Shown here: one piece after another, positions 40,030-49,858 of the stretch
Numbering within the stretch: position 1 is the first letter of the stretch
Layout of the letters: the number at the start of each line of letters is the position of its first letter
Assembly (NCBI RefSeq): GCF_001311985.1
Contig: NZ_BBCJ01000017.1
Span: 1 to 64,000, forward strand
DNA from: Geotalea toluenoxydans JCM 15764
Lineage (GTDB): Bacteria > Desulfobacterota > Desulfuromonadia > Geobacterales > Geobacteraceae
Length of the DNA: 64,000 nucleotides
Direction of reading: 5' to 3'
The notes under the pieces: generated by a model
Databases searched by the model: none
The model's input: only the letters and a program-made list of their open reading frames with translations
Told to the model about the DNA's origin: nothing
Program-made: the position numbers and the translations under genes

Positions 40030-40515
40030 GTGAAAGCGACGGCTTACATAGCTCTCGGATCAAACCAGGGAGATCGGGAGCTTAACCTGCTGCGTGGGGT
40101 GGCCGAGCTGGGAAAACTTTCCCGGACCCAGGTCACGGCCCTTTCCGGCTTTTACCAAACCGAGCCTGTCGGAGGAGTACCCCAGCTGACTTTTATAATG
40201 CGGTCGCCAGGATAAACACCGAGTATCCCCCCTTGAACTTCTTGACGAGCTTCAGCGCATCGAATCAGGCATTTTCAGGAGAAAGAAAGAAGTGCACTGG
40301 GGCCCCGGCCGATTGATCTGGATATTCTTTTCTACAATGATGAAGTAATCACAGGTGAAAGACTGACCATTCCCCATCCACGACTTCATGAGCGACGGTT
40401 CGTTCTTCAGCCTCTTGCCGAGATAGCTCCCGACCTGGTGCATCCACTGTTGCATAAAACAATCGCTGACCTGCTGGCTGGCCTGAAGGCGCCGGAGCGG
40501 GTCGAAAAACTCTAG
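40030..40515 (+). CDS. folK: Dihydropterin pyrophosphokinase FolK (three frame breaks)
   Basis: Transfers pyrophosphate from ATP to 6-hydroxymethyl-dihydropterin in folate synthesis. ALGSNQGDRELNL and GFYQTEPVGG start the enzyme; repaired downstream sequence gives GPRPIDLDILFYND (metal-binding Asp pair) and IPHPRLHERRFVLQPLAEIAPDLVHP. Breaks near 40190, 40232 and 40302 lie close together. The GTG start has only a weak binding site. Confidence 0.9.
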
Positions 40516-40526
40516 GAGGATAAGCT

Positions 40527-40796
40527 TTGGCAAAGTTGCTGGTGCTGATCCTTGTCGGCTACATGCTCTACAAAATGTTTAAAGGCCGTTCTGCGGCCAA
40601 GGAAGTCCGCAGGGATGCGGATCAGGAGGAAGAGACATTCAGGGATCCCGTCTGCGGCACCTATGTGGCAAGGGGTGATGCTGTCATCGGCAACCTGGAG
40701 GGGCGGAAATTGTACTTCTGCTCCATGTCCTGCCTGGAAAAGTTCCGCGAACAATTGGAAAACTCAGAAAAAAACGGTATCGGAGGAGAAAAATGA
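40527..40796 (+). CDS. Membrane-anchored YHS/TRASH-like metal-binding protein with TTG start
   Basis: A short protein of 89 residues: N-terminal helix ([15 protein letters not shown]) then a cysteine module, DPVCGTYV...[12 protein letters not shown], resembling YHS/TRASH domains that bind copper or zinc. TTG start with AGGAGG eight bases upstream; the binding site overlaps folK's stop. The end overlaps the transaldolase start as ATGA. Confidence 0.75.
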   Translation: MAKLLVLILVGYMLYKMFKGRSAAKEVRRDADQEEETFRDPVCGTYVARGDAVIGNLEGRKLYFCSMSCLEKFREQLENSEKNGIGGEK

Positions 40797-41437
40797 AGTT
40801 TTTTATCGACACTGCAGATGTGAAGGAGATACGTGAGGCCCATGAGCTGGGAGTGGTGGATGGCGTGACCACCAATCCGTCGCTCATTGCCAAATCGGGC
40901 CGCAAGTTTGCGGATGTCATCAAGGAAATAACCGGCATCGTCGACGGTCCCATTTCGGCAGAAGTGGTTTCCCTCGAACACGATGGCATGATCAGTGAGG
41001 CGGAGGAACTGGTAAAGATTCACCCCAACATCGTCATCAAGCTTCCCATGACTCCGGAAGGGCTCAAGGCGACCAAGACACTTTCTGCAAAGGGGATCAA
41101 GACCAACGTCACTCTCATATTTACCCCCATGCAGGCGCTTTTGGCGGCAAAGGCGGGTGCTACCTATGTCTCTCCATTTGTCGGCCGTCTGGATGATATC
41201 TCCCAGGACGGCATGGGCATCATCGAGGAAATCCGTACTATCTTCGATAACTACGGCTATACGGCGGAAATCATCGTTGCCAGCATCAGGAACCCGATTC
41301 ATGTGCTCAATTCGGCCCTGATCGGCGCCGATGTGGCGACCATCCCTTTCTCGGTGATCATGCAGCTGGCAAAACATCCACTGACCGATGCCGGGATCAA
41401 GAAATTCCTCGAAGACTGGGAAAAAGTTCCCAAGTAG
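40793..41437 (+). CDS. tal: Transaldolase (short, class 3B type)
   Basis: Moves a dihydroxyacetone unit between sugar phosphates in the pentose phosphate pathway. 214 residues with [20 protein letters not shown] and the Schiff-base lysine K83 in [10 protein letters not shown], then [26 protein letters not shown] and IVASIRNP. Short transaldolases and fructose-6-phosphate aldolases share this fold; most annotated homologues of this length are called transaldolase. A strong terminator follows. Confidence 0.93.
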   Translation: MKFFIDTADVKEIREAHELGVVDGVTTNPSLIAKSGRKFADVIKEITGIVDGPISAEVVSLEHDGMISEAEELVKIHPNIVIKLPMTPEGLKATKTLSAKGIKTNVTLIFTPMQALLAAKAGATYVSPFVGRLDDISQDGMGIIEEIRTIFDNYGYTAEIIVASIRNPIHVLNSALIGADVATIPFSVIMQLAKHPLTDAGIKKFLEDWEKVPK

Positions 41438-41449
41438 CAGGTTGAATCA

Positions 41450-41499
41450 CCAAAATAAAAGCCCCGGCAGACCTGGATCTGCCGGGGCTTTATTTTGGT
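41450..41499. terminator. Bidirectional terminator between tal and dedA
   Basis: Near-perfect stem AAAGCCCCGGCAGA-cctgga-TCTGCCGGGGCTTT with AT-rich flanks on both sides, shared by two convergent genes. Confidence 0.9.
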
Positions 41500-41510
41500 G
41501 GTGTGGCGTC

Positions 41511-42121
41511 TTAGGGGCTGGTCGCGCTTTTTCGCTTGTGGCGCCAGACATAAACGGCAATGAGTCCGGCACTGAAGACTATGACGCCGATTACCGCCTG
41601 GTGGGAGTATTCCATGATCAGCTCCTGGTTCTCCCCGATTATGTAGCCTATATAGGCAAGGACGGTGCACCAGATGCCGGCACCGAGCAGGGTATAGGTG
41701 GCGAACTTGCATGGTTCATGCCGGCCAGGCCGGCGGGGAGAGAGATCAGATGGCGCACCACCGGCAACAAACGGCCGATGAAGGTTGATATTTCACCATG
41801 TTTGTGGAAGAATGTCTCGACCTTGGCGAACTTCTCTTCGGTAATGCCCACATATTTCCCGTACTTGAGAATGAGAGGCCTGCCCAGATAATGAGCGGCA
41901 TAATAGTTTGCGTAGGCGCCCACCAGGCTGCCGGCAGTGCCGCAGAGAATTGCCAGCCACAGATTCATTTTGCCTTCGACGGCCCAGTAGCCGGCCGGTG
42001 GCATTACCAGTTCGCTGGGTATGGGGATGACAGAGCTTTCCATGGCCATAAGCAGGAATATGCCGGGATAGCCCAACTTGAGTATGGTGGCCAGAAGCCA
42101 GTTGATTGCCGCATGCAGCAT
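41511..42121 (-). CDS. DedA-family membrane protein (one frame break)
   Basis: Polytopic protein of about 203 residues, likely moving phospholipids or supporting membrane homeostasis. Features: MESSVIPIPSELVMPPAGYWA with the conserved E and P residues, AGSLVGAYANYYAAHYLGR, and FIGRLLPVVRHLISLPAGLAGM (the F..R..P...R motif). The frame breaks near 41712; the other frame continues ATYTLLGAGIWCTVLAYIG to RHKRKSATSP. Confidence 0.9.
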
Positions 42122-42200
42122 GCTGAGACCTCGCAGAAATAAATTTGATCGGTATTTTAGCGATCAGGCCGTAAAAATGCCAGCAAAACATGGGTAATAG

Positions 42201-44013
42201 ATGAATTTTCTCCAAGCACTCCAGCATGAAGTATTGATAGGCGACGGCGCCATCGGCACCATGCTCTATGCCAAAGGTGTGAGCCCGGACGCCAACTTTG
42301 AGCATCTGAACCTGGTCAGACCTTCGCTGGTACTGGACCTCCACCGGGAGTACGTTTCTGCCGGGGCAAGGGTCATAGAAACCAACACCTTCGGTGCCAA
42401 TTTTGCCAAGCTGGATGCTATCGGCATCGGTGCCAAGCTCCATGACATCAACGTCAAGGGGGCTCAGCTTGCCCGGCAGGCGGCTTCCGGACACGATGTT
42501 TATGTTGCCGGCTCAATCGGCCCCTTGGTTGGCGCCAAGGGGGGAAGAAAAGGACCTGGGGGATGATCAGATCCGCCGGATGTTCGACGCCCAGGTAGAT
42601 GCACTGGTCGAGGGGGGAGTAGATCTTTTTCTTCTGGAAACCTTTTCCGATCTCAGGCAGCTGCAAATTGGGGTGGCTGTGGCGAAAAAGACGGGGTTAC
42701 CTGTCGTTGCAGCATGGCTTTTGGCGAAAACAGCCGCATAGCCGGAGGCGTACCGGTGGAATCAGTTGCCGAGAGGCTGGCTGCTGCCGGAGCCGATGTG
42801 ATTGGCGCCAACTGTGGCGCAGGGCCGCTTGAAATACTCCGCACAGTGAAGCGCCTGGGCAAGGTCACTGCTCTGCCCATTGCCGTTTATCCCAACAGCG
42901 GCTTTCCCGAGTATGTCAATGGCCGCTACCTGTACCGTGCCACTCCCGAATACTTTGCCGGCATGGCTGAAGAGATGGCTGCCGCCGGCGCTGTCCTCAT
43001 CGGCGGCTGCTGCGGCACTACCCCTGACCATATTCGTGAGATTGCCGCCAGAGTCAAGGGGCGAAAGCCTGCCCCGCGTCAGATATCCACATCTGTGCCC
43101 TTGGCCGAACGTGGCGAGACGCAGACTGTGGCGGCGCCCGGTTTCCTTTCGTCCTGGGGGAAAGAGAAGGTGGTAACCGTCGAACTGGACCCGCCACGGG
43201 GGCTGGACTGCAGCAATGTGCTCACCGGCAGCCGCATCCTTAAAGAAGCCGGGGCCGATGCCATCAATCTTGCCGAAAACCCTCTGGCTCGGGTGAGAAT
43301 GGGCAATATCGCCCTGGCCAACCTGATCCAGCGGGAGATCGGCATCGAAGTCATCGTCCACATCACCTGCCGGGACAGGAACCTGCTCGGTTTGCAATCG
43401 GATCTGATGGGAGCGAGCCTTCTGGGTATCCGCTCCATTCTGGCTGTGACCGGCGACCCGGCAAGCCTGGGGGAGCAGGCCGGCGCATCCTCGGTGTTCG
43501 ACCTCAATTCATTCACCCTGATCAAACTCCTGGATGACTTGAACAGGGGGGTCAACGCCCTTGGCAACCCTCTTGGCTGCGGCACCGGTTTCACCATCGG
43601 CGCCGCCTTCAATCCCAACACGGCGCGTATGGATGTCCAGACCGGCCGCCTGCTGAAAAAAGTGACCAACGGAGCCTCGTTTGCCCAGACACAACCCATC
43701 TATGACCTGAAACGTCTGGATGATATGCTGGAACAGACGGCACAGCTGAACATACCGATCCTGCCGGTGTGCTGCCCCTGGTGAGTGAGAGAAATGCCGA
43801 GTTTCTCCACAATGAGGTACCCGGCATTGTCATTCCCGATGAAATAAGAGGGCGGATGAAGGGGAAGGAAAAAGAGGAAGGTGCCCGCGAGGGGCTGGCC
43901 ATTGCCCGCGAGTTCATTGATGCCGCCCGTGACCGGGTAGGGGGTTTTTATCTGATCCCCCCTTCGGCAGGTACGGGATAGCTGCCGAGCTGGTGAGATA
44001 CATAAAGGGATAG
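42201..44013 (+). CDS. Bifunctional homocysteine S-methyltransferase / methylenetetrahydrofolate reductase (four frame breaks)
   Basis: Fusion of a homocysteine methyltransferase (residues about 1-290: LIGDGAIGTMLY, VIETNTFGANF, and zinc cysteines in GANCGAG and GGCCGTT) with a MetF-like TIM barrel (VTVELDPPRGLD, HITCRDRNLLGLQSDLMGASLLGI, LAVTGDPAS, FAQTQPIYD). It would make methyl-THF and methylate homocysteine. Breaks near 42545 (one extra G in a G run), 42713, 43775 and 43960. Repaired length is about 604 residues. Similar fusions occur in Geobacter and, as YitJ, in Bacillus. Confidence 0.9.
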
Positions 44014-44023
44014 GAGAATAATC

Positions 44024-44434
44024 ATGAAATTCGGCTTTCGCATGGTACTGCTTGCTGCATCGTTGCTCATGTTTTCCGGTTGCAACTTCGGCTACATCGT
44101 GAAAGAGAATTTTGACAAGACTTCCAGATCCTATGCCACAATGCTGCGCTGGCAGGAATTCGATGCAGGTGTTGCCTATGTGGATGCGCCGCTGCGTGAC
44201 GACTATCGGAAACGTGTCGAGGCTGCCAGGGGTATCAGGGTGCTTGATTCGCGTATCCTCAGCAAGGATTGCGACACTGAAGCCAAGAAGGCGGAGGTGG
44301 TAATGGAGCTTGATTACAACATTAGTCCATCGACTACGGTGAGGACCGTTACCGATCTGCAGAAGTGGCGCTATTTCGATGAGGGTGAAAAGAAAGGGTG
44401 GCGGTTGGAGTCGCTGCTACCTGAATTTAAGTAA
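44024..44434 (+). CDS. Small lipoprotein of unknown function
   Basis: A 136-residue protein with lipobox FSGC (Cys about residue 20), then a mixed alpha/beta domain with YATMLRWQEFDAGVAYV and VVMELDYNISPSTTVRTV. The pattern looks like a small cone-shaped NTF2-like fold, which I cannot confirm. GGAG lies eight bases before the ATG. It sits 10 bases after the methionine fusion gene and 26 before the siroheme protein gene. Confidence 0.65.
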   Translation: MKFGFRMVLLAASLLMFSGCNFGYIVKENFDKTSRSYATMLRWQEFDAGVAYVDAPLRDDYRKRVEAARGIRVLDSRILSKDCDTEAKKAEVVMELDYNISPSTTVRTVTDLQKWRYFDEGEKKGWRLESLLPEFK

Positions 44435-44460
44435 AACTTATCCGAAGTCAGGAGGAAAAA

Positions 44461-45123
44461 ATGAAGAAGGATATTCTGGAAAAAGGGGCCATACTGCAGC
44501 GCGACCGGGAAACCTATGCAGTCGCTCCCCACATTCCGGGGGGAATTGTCGATACTGCAACCCTGCGCAAGATCTGTGACGTAGCGGATAAATACAAGGT
44601 CCAGGCGGTGAAGATTACCTCGGCCCAGCGTATTGCCCTGGTGGGCATCAAGGAAGAAGACCTGGACGGGGTCTGGGCCGACCTGGCCACAGCACCCGGT
44701 GCCGCCATTGGACTATGCGTGCGCAGCGTCAAGATCTGTCCGGGGACCAGCTTCTGCAAGCGCGGAATTCAGGACTCCATATCCCTGGGGCTCAAGCTGG
44801 ACAAGATCTACCACGCCATGGAGCTGCCCAACAAGCTGAAGATGGGGGTTTCCGGCTGCATGGTTTCCTGTGCCGAACCGGCAATAAAGGACATCGGAAT
44901 CATGGGCACCAACAAGGGGTGGCGGGTTATGGTGGGAGGCAATGCCGGCGCCCGGCCTCGTCTTGCCGATATGTTGGTGGACAATGTGCCGACGGAAGAA
45001 GAGGTGTTGGAGATAGTGGCGAAGATCATCGCCTGGTATAAGCAATCCGCCAACCAGAACCGCCTTGGCCGCATCGTCGACGAAATGGGGATCGACCGCT
45101 TCCGCCAGGAAGTTCTGGGGTAG
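44461..45123 (+). CDS. Small assimilatory-type siroheme/[4Fe-4S] reductase
   Basis: A single-chain protein of 220 residues with both halves of a nitrite/sulfite reductase unit: a ferredoxin-like N-terminal domain (VQAVKITSAQRIALVGI) and the cluster/siroheme site C93-x5-C99 (CPGTSFC) with C133-x3-C137 (CMVSC). The size matches the low-spin assimilatory-type sulfite reductase of Desulfovibrio. No dissimilatory partner (DsrC, electron-transfer subunits) lies nearby. GGAGG is seven bases upstream. Sulfite is the likely substrate; nitrite is possible. Confidence 0.85.
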   Translation: MKKDILEKGAILQRDRETYAVAPHIPGGIVDTATLRKICDVADKYKVQAVKITSAQRIALVGIKEEDLDGVWADLATAPGAAIGLCVRSVKICPGTSFCKRGIQDSISLGLKLDKIYHAMELPNKLKMGVSGCMVSCAEPAIKDIGIMGTNKGWRVMVGGNAGARPRLADMLVDNVPTEEEVLEIVAKIIAWYKQSANQNRLGRIVDEMGIDRFRQEVLG

Positions 45124-45194
45124 TTCCTCGACCGATACTGTTTGCATAGGGAAGGGCGGTCCCATGGGATCGCCTTTGCTTGTTGGAGTTTTTT

Positions 45195-45953
45195 GTGGCA
45201 CTGATTGAAGATGCGTTGTACAGAAGGATCAAGAACCGGGTCGGGCGCGCCATTGCAGAGTACGGCCTGATCGAGGAAGGGGACCGGATTGCCGTGGGGG
45301 TTTCGGGGGGCAAGGACTCCTATACCCTGCTGCACATGCTGGACACCCTGAGACGGCGGGCGCCGGTGCGCTACGAGATCGTCGCCATCAACATCGACTC
45401 GGGATACCCCGGTTTCAGGGCGGACATCATCGAAGAACATCTCCATGAGAACGGCTTTACCGTGCATATGGAGAAAACAGATCATTACGGCATCATCAAG
45501 GAAAAGCGGCGGCCCGATTCCTCCTACTGCTCCATCTGTGCCCGCCTCAAAAGAGGAGCTCTCTATGCCCTGGCCCAGCAGCACAATTGCAACAAGCTGG
45601 CGCTGGGTCACCACATGGACGATTTCATCGAAACCCTGCTGCTCAACCAGTTCTTTGTCGGCGCACTCAAGGCGATGGCGCCGGGGATGCTGGCCGACAA
45701 CGGGCTGACGACGGTGATCAGGCCGCTCGTTTATGTATCTGAAGAAGACATCATTCAATTTTCCCGCAACAACCGTTTCCCTGTGGTCTGTTGCTGCTGC
45801 CCGGTTTGTGGTTCCGCCGATCAGCAACGCAGAAGGATGAAAGAACTTCTGAAGGAGCTGGAAAAGGAAAATCCATACATCAAAAAGAGTCTCTTAAGGG
45901 CTCTCGCCAATGTGCAGCCGCGCCACCTTCTGGACAAGAGACTGAAATCCTGA
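45195..45953 (+). CDS. ttcA: TtcA-like tRNA 2-thiocytidine synthetase
   Basis: PP-loop ATPase that thiolates tRNA. AVGVSGGKDSYTLL is the PP-loop; SSYCSICARLKRGAL gives the two central cysteines that hold the iron-sulfur cluster with a further cysteine. HHMDDFIETLLLNQFF is the second family motif. The C-terminus carries VVCCCCPVCGSADQQR, extra cysteines. GTG start with TTGGAG six bases upstream. Frame intact, about 252 residues. Confidence 0.9.
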   Translation: MALIEDALYRRIKNRVGRAIAEYGLIEEGDRIAVGVSGGKDSYTLLHMLDTLRRRAPVRYEIVAINIDSGYPGFRADIIEEHLHENGFTVHMEKTDHYGIIKEKRRPDSSYCSICARLKRGALYALAQQHNCNKLALGHHMDDFIETLLLNQFFVGALKAMAPGMLADNGLTTVIRPLVYVSEEDIIQFSRNNRFPVVCCCCPVCGSADQQRRRMKELLKELEKENPYIKKSLLRALANVQPRHLLDKRLKS

Positions 45954-46095
45954 TGCGGCTGACTTCCTTTCTGTGGCGGCGGCTGCGCCCGATTTTCACA
46001 GCTTTCAGTCGCTTCCAGTCCCTGATCTCGTCCCGGGCAGCCAGATAGCCGCAGTAGATAACAGTTACCGCTCCCGTTACAACGATAAGTTCCAT
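45880..46095 (-). CDS. Possible small antisense-overlapping membrane protein
   Basis: Begins MELIVVTGAVTVIYCGYLAARDE, one plausible helix followed by a very basic segment; GGGGAAA precedes the ATG. The last 70 or so bases run antisense through the end of ttcA, which could mean that frame is only a shadow. Included because it fills the otherwise empty gap. Confidence 0.3.
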   Translation of the reverse strand: MELIVVTGAVTVIYCGYLAARDEIRDWKRLKAVKIGRSRRHRKEVSRIRISVSCPEGGAAAHWREPLRDSF

Positions 46096-46189
46096 TTTTC
46101 CCCTCCCCACTCTTTATGGTCAAACCATAGCATGGGTTTGGGACACAATAAGTCGCAAAAGTATGTGGCGCTCTGTAGGGATCCAATAT

Positions 46190-47166
46190 ATGAGTCAACG
46201 ATATATTCAGCCCCTGAGGATCATGATCCAGTGGGGTTTTCTCCTCTTCTCCCTTTACCTGGGGATCCTCTTTTTCCGTTTTGTCTACCATCTCCGCCTG
46301 GGCGCATCGGGCCCGCTCCCTGGCAGGCCGGAAGGGATCGAGGCCTTCCTGCCCATCTCCGCCCTTTTGAGCTTGAAGGATTGGCTGACCAGCGGTTCCA
46401 TCAATCCGGTACATCCTGCTGCTCTGGTCATTTTTCTCAGTGTCGTTGCCGTTTCCTTCCTGCTGAAGCGGTCATTCTGTTCCTGGATCTGTCCGGTGGG
46501 AACCATTTCAGAGGTGCTGTGGAAGGTGGATTCAGCATCTTCAGGCGCAACATCCAGCCCCCCCGCTGGCTGGACCTGATTTTGCGAAGTATCAAGTTCC
46601 TGCTGCTCGCTTTTTTTCTCTATTCAATCTTCTTTGCCATGCTGCCGGAGCAGGTCACCGCTTTCATCTATTCCGATTACAACAAGATCGCCGATGTGAG
46701 ACTCCTGGACTTTTTCCTCAACCTGTCAGGGCGGCCTCTGGTGATAATCGGCCTGCTTGTGCTGCTATCACTGGGGCTACGCAATCCTTTCTGCCGCTTT
46801 CTTTGCCCCTATGGCGCTCTTCTTGGGCTGATATCGCTTTTTTCACCAGTGAAGGCAACCCGGAACAAAGGCGCTTGCGTATCCTGCGGCGTCTGCAACC
46901 AGGTTTGCCCTTCGTACATCCCCGTCATGTCCAGGGAGCGGGTTCATTCGGAAGAGTGCATCGGCTGCCTGCGCTGTGTCAGCCACTGTCGCGCAGAGGG
47001 GGCTTTGGCCATGAAGCTTACCGGACGCAAGGTTACGGTGAATGGGGTGGTTTTTGCCATGCTGGTGGTTTTGTTTTTCTGGGGAGGGACAATGATCGGC
47101 AAGATGGGCGGGCACTGGCATACTGCCATCACAGCAGCGGAATACGGTCGGCTGCTCGGCAGATAA
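46190..47166 (+). CDS. Membrane-bound polyferredoxin of the NapH/CcoG type (one frame break)
   Basis: Four to six helices with FCSWICPVG and FCRFLCPYG motifs at their ends, then a cytoplasmic diferredoxin with two CxxCxxCxxxC clusters: CVSCGVCNQVCPSY and CIGCLRCVSHC. This matches NapH/NosR/CcoG-type electron-transfer proteins. A break near 46530 restores LWKVGFSIFRRN. About 325 residues. No terminal reductase is adjacent, so the partner is unknown; a role in copper reduction for the cbb3 oxidase (CcoG-like) is one possibility. Confidence 0.8.
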
Positions 47167-47261
47167 AATGAATTTAGCACTTTCAGGGAGGTCAGCCGAG
47201 GCTTCTGGAGAGAGTGACAGAGCCATAGCGGCGAGGAATCCGAAGAAGCTACCCCCTCAAT

Positions 47262-47320
47262 CCCCCCTACGGAGTAGGGGGGAAGCGAACGTAAGTGAGC
47301 AGGGGGGTGGGATTGTCCTA
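47262..47320. repeat. C/G-run hairpin element
   Basis: CCCCCCTAC-GGA-GTAGGGGGG, a perfect hairpin, followed by AAGCGAACGTAAGTGAGCAGGGGGGTGGGATTG which partly pairs with the CAATCCCCC before it. Looks like a dispersed intergenic repeat. Confidence 0.5.
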
Positions 47321-47324
47321 AAAA

Positions 47325-47359
47325 CAAAAAAGGGCGCTGCTTCCGCGGCGCCCTTTTTT
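47325..47359. terminator. Bidirectional terminator between the polyferredoxin and dksA-like genes
   Basis: AAAAAAGGGCGC, loop TGCTTCCG, then CGGCGCCCTTTTTT: T runs on both strands for two convergent genes. Confidence 0.85.
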
Positions 47360-47372
47360 GCTTGTTGGCTTT

Positions 47373-47792
47373 TCAGGCCTCTTCTTCTTCGCCCAGTGCG
47401 ATTTCCCGGTATGCTCGGTCTTCTTCAAACCGCTTGGTCTGGGCCTGCAGCTTTTCAATATCCGCCTTGCACTTGACGCAATAGCGGGCAAAGGGGACTA
47501 TCTTCAGCCGGCCAATGGGAATCTCTTCTTCGCATTCTTCGCAAATGCCATACTCTTCCTCTTCGATCTTCAGCAGAGCCTCATCAATATTGCGCAGTTT
47601 CTCCCGCTCGCGGTCGTCGAGCAAAAGCCCCAGTTCCCGATCCCGTTCGCTGGATGCCTGATCATAAATATCGCCGCTTGGTTCGTTGGTGGGAATATCC
47701 GAACCTGATTTGAGAGACTTGCTGATTTCCTTGATGGTCTCTTCTTTCATCTTAAGGAGGATGGCTTTCATCTCATCCAGTTTATCAACCAT
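47373..47792 (-). CDS. dksA: DksA/TraR-type RNA polymerase-binding zinc-finger protein
   Basis: About 139 residues: coiled coil with the ASSERDRELGLLLDDRE segment, then the zinc finger CEECEEEIPIGRLKIVPFARYCVKC. DksA proteins enter the secondary channel of RNA polymerase and act with ppGpp; the acidic residues at the coiled-coil tip (DQASSERD) fit that role. The start chosen is the ATG eight bases after GGAGC. Confidence 0.9.
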   Translation of the reverse strand: MVDKLDEMKAILLKMKEETIKEISKSLKSGSDIPTNEPSGDIYDQASSERDRELGLLLDDREREKLRNIDEALLKIEEEEYGICEECEEEIPIGRLKIVPFARYCVKCKADIEKLQAQTKRFEEDRAYREIALGEEEEA

Positions 47793-47893
47793 AAATGCGC
47801 TCCGTTCCTTGAGTTTACCGCCGTAAAAGGCGTCGCAATAATACAGCAATAGTTTTCTTTGTCAAGGGAAAAGCCCTCTTTAAAATGGCGTCT

Positions 47894-49249
47894 TTAGGGG
47901 CTTTGGGAAACTATTTCACCGATGAGATCATAATCGGAGGAATCGGTGATCCTTAATCTTACAATCTCGCCAACCTGTGCATTCCCCGCTGTAATGTATA
48001 CCTGTCCGTCAATGTCCGGGGCCTGTCTTGACGAACGTCCCTTAAGCAGGAGTTCGGTTTCTTCGCTGTATCCTTCGATAAGCACCATTTCTTCCTTATC
48101 GACCAGGCTGCGGTTATGCTTGAATGATACTCGCGCCTGGGTCCGCATCAACTTCTTGTAACGTTCCCTCTTGATCCGTTCGGAAACCTGTTCGGCCATC
48201 TCGAATGCAGGTGTGCCCTCTTCCCTGGAGTAGCAGAACACCCCCATGCGATCGAAGCGGGTTTCTTCAACAAATTGAACAAGCTTCTTGAAGTCGTCGT
48301 CTGTTTCACCGGGAAAACCGACAATGAATGAGGTCCTGATGGCAATACCCGGTACTTCCGTCCTCAGCTTTGCAATAAGTTCCCTGATCTCAGCTTCACT
48401 GCTCCTGCGGTTCATCTGTTTCAGAATCGGGTCGCTGATGTGCTGGAGAGGTATGTCCAGGTATTTGCATACCTTGTCCTCTTCCTTGATCAGCTTGATC
48501 AGGCTGTCGCTGATGCCGTCGGGGTAGGCATAGAGCAGACGGATCCATTGCAATCCCTCCAGTTTTACCAGCGACCTGATCAGCACCTCAAGGGTTGCTC
48601 CTTCGTTCAGGTCCCTGCCATAGCCGGTAATATCCTGGGCAATGAGGTTGATCTCCCTGACCCCCTTGGCGACCAACCCCTCTGCTTCCCTGAGAAGCTT
48701 GTCCATGGGACGGGACCTGAAAGAGCCCCGCAGGGAAGGGATGACACAGTATGAACAGCAGTTGGAACAGCCTTCGGCGATCTTGAGATATGCGGTGTAG
48801 TAGGGGGACGACTGCAACCTGGGCAGTTCGTCATCATAGAGAAAGTTGGGATCGCCGGTATAGCAGAGCTGTTCCGAAAGTCCCCGTTTTTCGGCAATGA
48901 TTTCAGCAATACGGGGGTAATCGCCGGTGCCGACAAAAATGTCGACCTCGGGTAGTTCTTTGACCAGTTCCTCCTGATACCGCTGGGGAAGGCATCCGGT
49001 GACGATCAGCATTTTACAGCGGGCATCATGTTTGCGGTCGGCCAGGTCCAGAATGGTGTCGATGCTCTCCTGCTTTGCTTCCTTGATAAAAGAACAGGTG
49101 TTGACAATGATGATATCGGCTTCATGTTCGTCGGTGGTTACCTCGTAGCTGTCCTTTGACAGGTAGCCAAGCATTACCTCGGCGTCCACCAGGTTTTTCG
49201 GGCAGCCCAGACTGACCAGACTTACTTTTTCTTTACTGTTCGTACTCAA
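47894..49249 (-). CDS. rimO: Ribosomal protein S12 methylthiotransferase
   Basis: Radical-SAM enzyme adding a methylthio group to an Asp of S12. Three domains: MTTase N-terminus with C16, C52 and C86 for the auxiliary cluster, the radical SAM core with C161xxxC165xxC168, and a C-terminal TRAM domain ([20 protein letters not shown]). [16 protein letters not shown] is the RimO signature that separates it from MiaB. 451 residues, frame intact. Confidence 0.97.
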   Translation of the reverse strand: MSTNSKEKVSLVSLGCPKNLVDAEVMLGYLSKDSYEVTTDEHEADIIIVNTCSFIKEAKQESIDTILDLADRKHDARCKMLIVTGCLPQRYQEELVKELPEVDIFVGTGDYPRIAEIIAEKRGLSEQLCYTGDPNFLYDDELPRLQSSPYYTAYLKIAEGCSNCCSYCVIPSLRGSFRSRPMDKLLREAEGLVAKGVREINLIAQDITGYGRDLNEGATLEVLIRSLVKLEGLQWIRLLYAYPDGISDSLIKLIKEEDKVCKYLDIPLQHISDPILKQMNRRSSEAEIRELIAKLRTEVPGIAIRTSFIVGFPGETDDDFKKLVQFVEETRFDRMGVFCYSREEGTPAFEMAEQVSERIKRERYKKLMRTQARVSFKHNRSLVDKEEMVLIEGYSEETELLLKGRSSRQAPDIDGQVYITAGNAQVGEIVRLRITDSSDYDLIGEIVSQSP

Positions 49250-49265
49250 ATTTACTCCTTTTTTA

Positions 49266-49320
49266 GCGATCGGCGGTATTCAGTCGGCGGTCGGCAGTCG
49301 GCGGTCGGTAGTCGGCTGCT
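49266..49320. repeat. Heptanucleotide repeats (AGTCGGC/GGTCGGC)
   Basis: Five consecutive 7-base units, AGTCGGC, GGTCGGC, AGTCGGC, GGTCGGT, AGTCGGC, between rimO and yajQ. The pattern RGTCGGY resembles the GGTTCGA units in gspH. Confidence 0.75.
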
Positions 49321-49347
49321 GATGGTGCCCCGGCCTGGTTCACTCGG

Positions 49348-49833
49348 CTACTGCCTGAAATTGACGAACTGCAGATCGAGGCCCAGGTCTTTGCCCTTGA
49401 GCAGTTGGATGACCTGCTGCAGGTCGTCGATGTTCTTTCCCGTTACACGTACCTGATCATCCTGGATCTGGCTTTGCACCTTCAGCTTGGTCTCCTTGAT
49501 GACATTGTTGATCTCCTTGCCCTTTTCCTTGGATACTCCCTGCTGAATGTCGATCACCTGGCGCACCATGCTGCCGGAGGCATTTTCCACCTTGCCGTAC
49601 TGCAAAGCCTTGGCTGAAATGCCCCTCTTGATGAACTTGGACTGCAGGATGTCGATGATTGCCTTGAGCCGGAAGTCATCTTCGGTCAGAACCTTGATGG
49701 CATCCTTTTCAAGGGTGACCTCGCTCTTCGAACCCTTGAAATCGTAACGCTGGGCTATCTCCTTTACTGCTTGATTTACGGCGTTGTCAACTTCCTGCAT
49801 ATCAACTTTTGATACGATATCGAATGACGGCAT
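49348..49833 (-). CDS. yajQ: YajQ-family nucleotide-binding protein
   Basis: A 161-residue two-domain protein of ferredoxin-like folds: [32 protein letters not shown], then [24 protein letters not shown]. Members bind nucleic acids, and at least one (Xanthomonas) binds c-di-GMP. The chosen start follows GGAGAG closely; an upstream in-frame ATG adds 17 residues. Confidence 0.93.
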   Translation of the reverse strand: MPSFDIVSKVDMQEVDNAVNQAVKEIAQRYDFKGSKSEVTLEKDAIKVLTEDDFRLKAIIDILQSKFIKRGISAKALQYGKVENASGSMVRQVIDIQQGVSKEKGKEINNVIKETKLKVQSQIQDDQVRVTGKNIDDLQQVIQLLKGKDLGLDLQFVNFRQ

Positions 49834-49858
49834 CTCTCCTCCTGAATAACATCTGATG

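Noticed and set aside
42122..42200. Cobalamin or SAM riboswitch before the methionine fusion
   Set aside because: Only 79 bases, with no recognisable conserved core.
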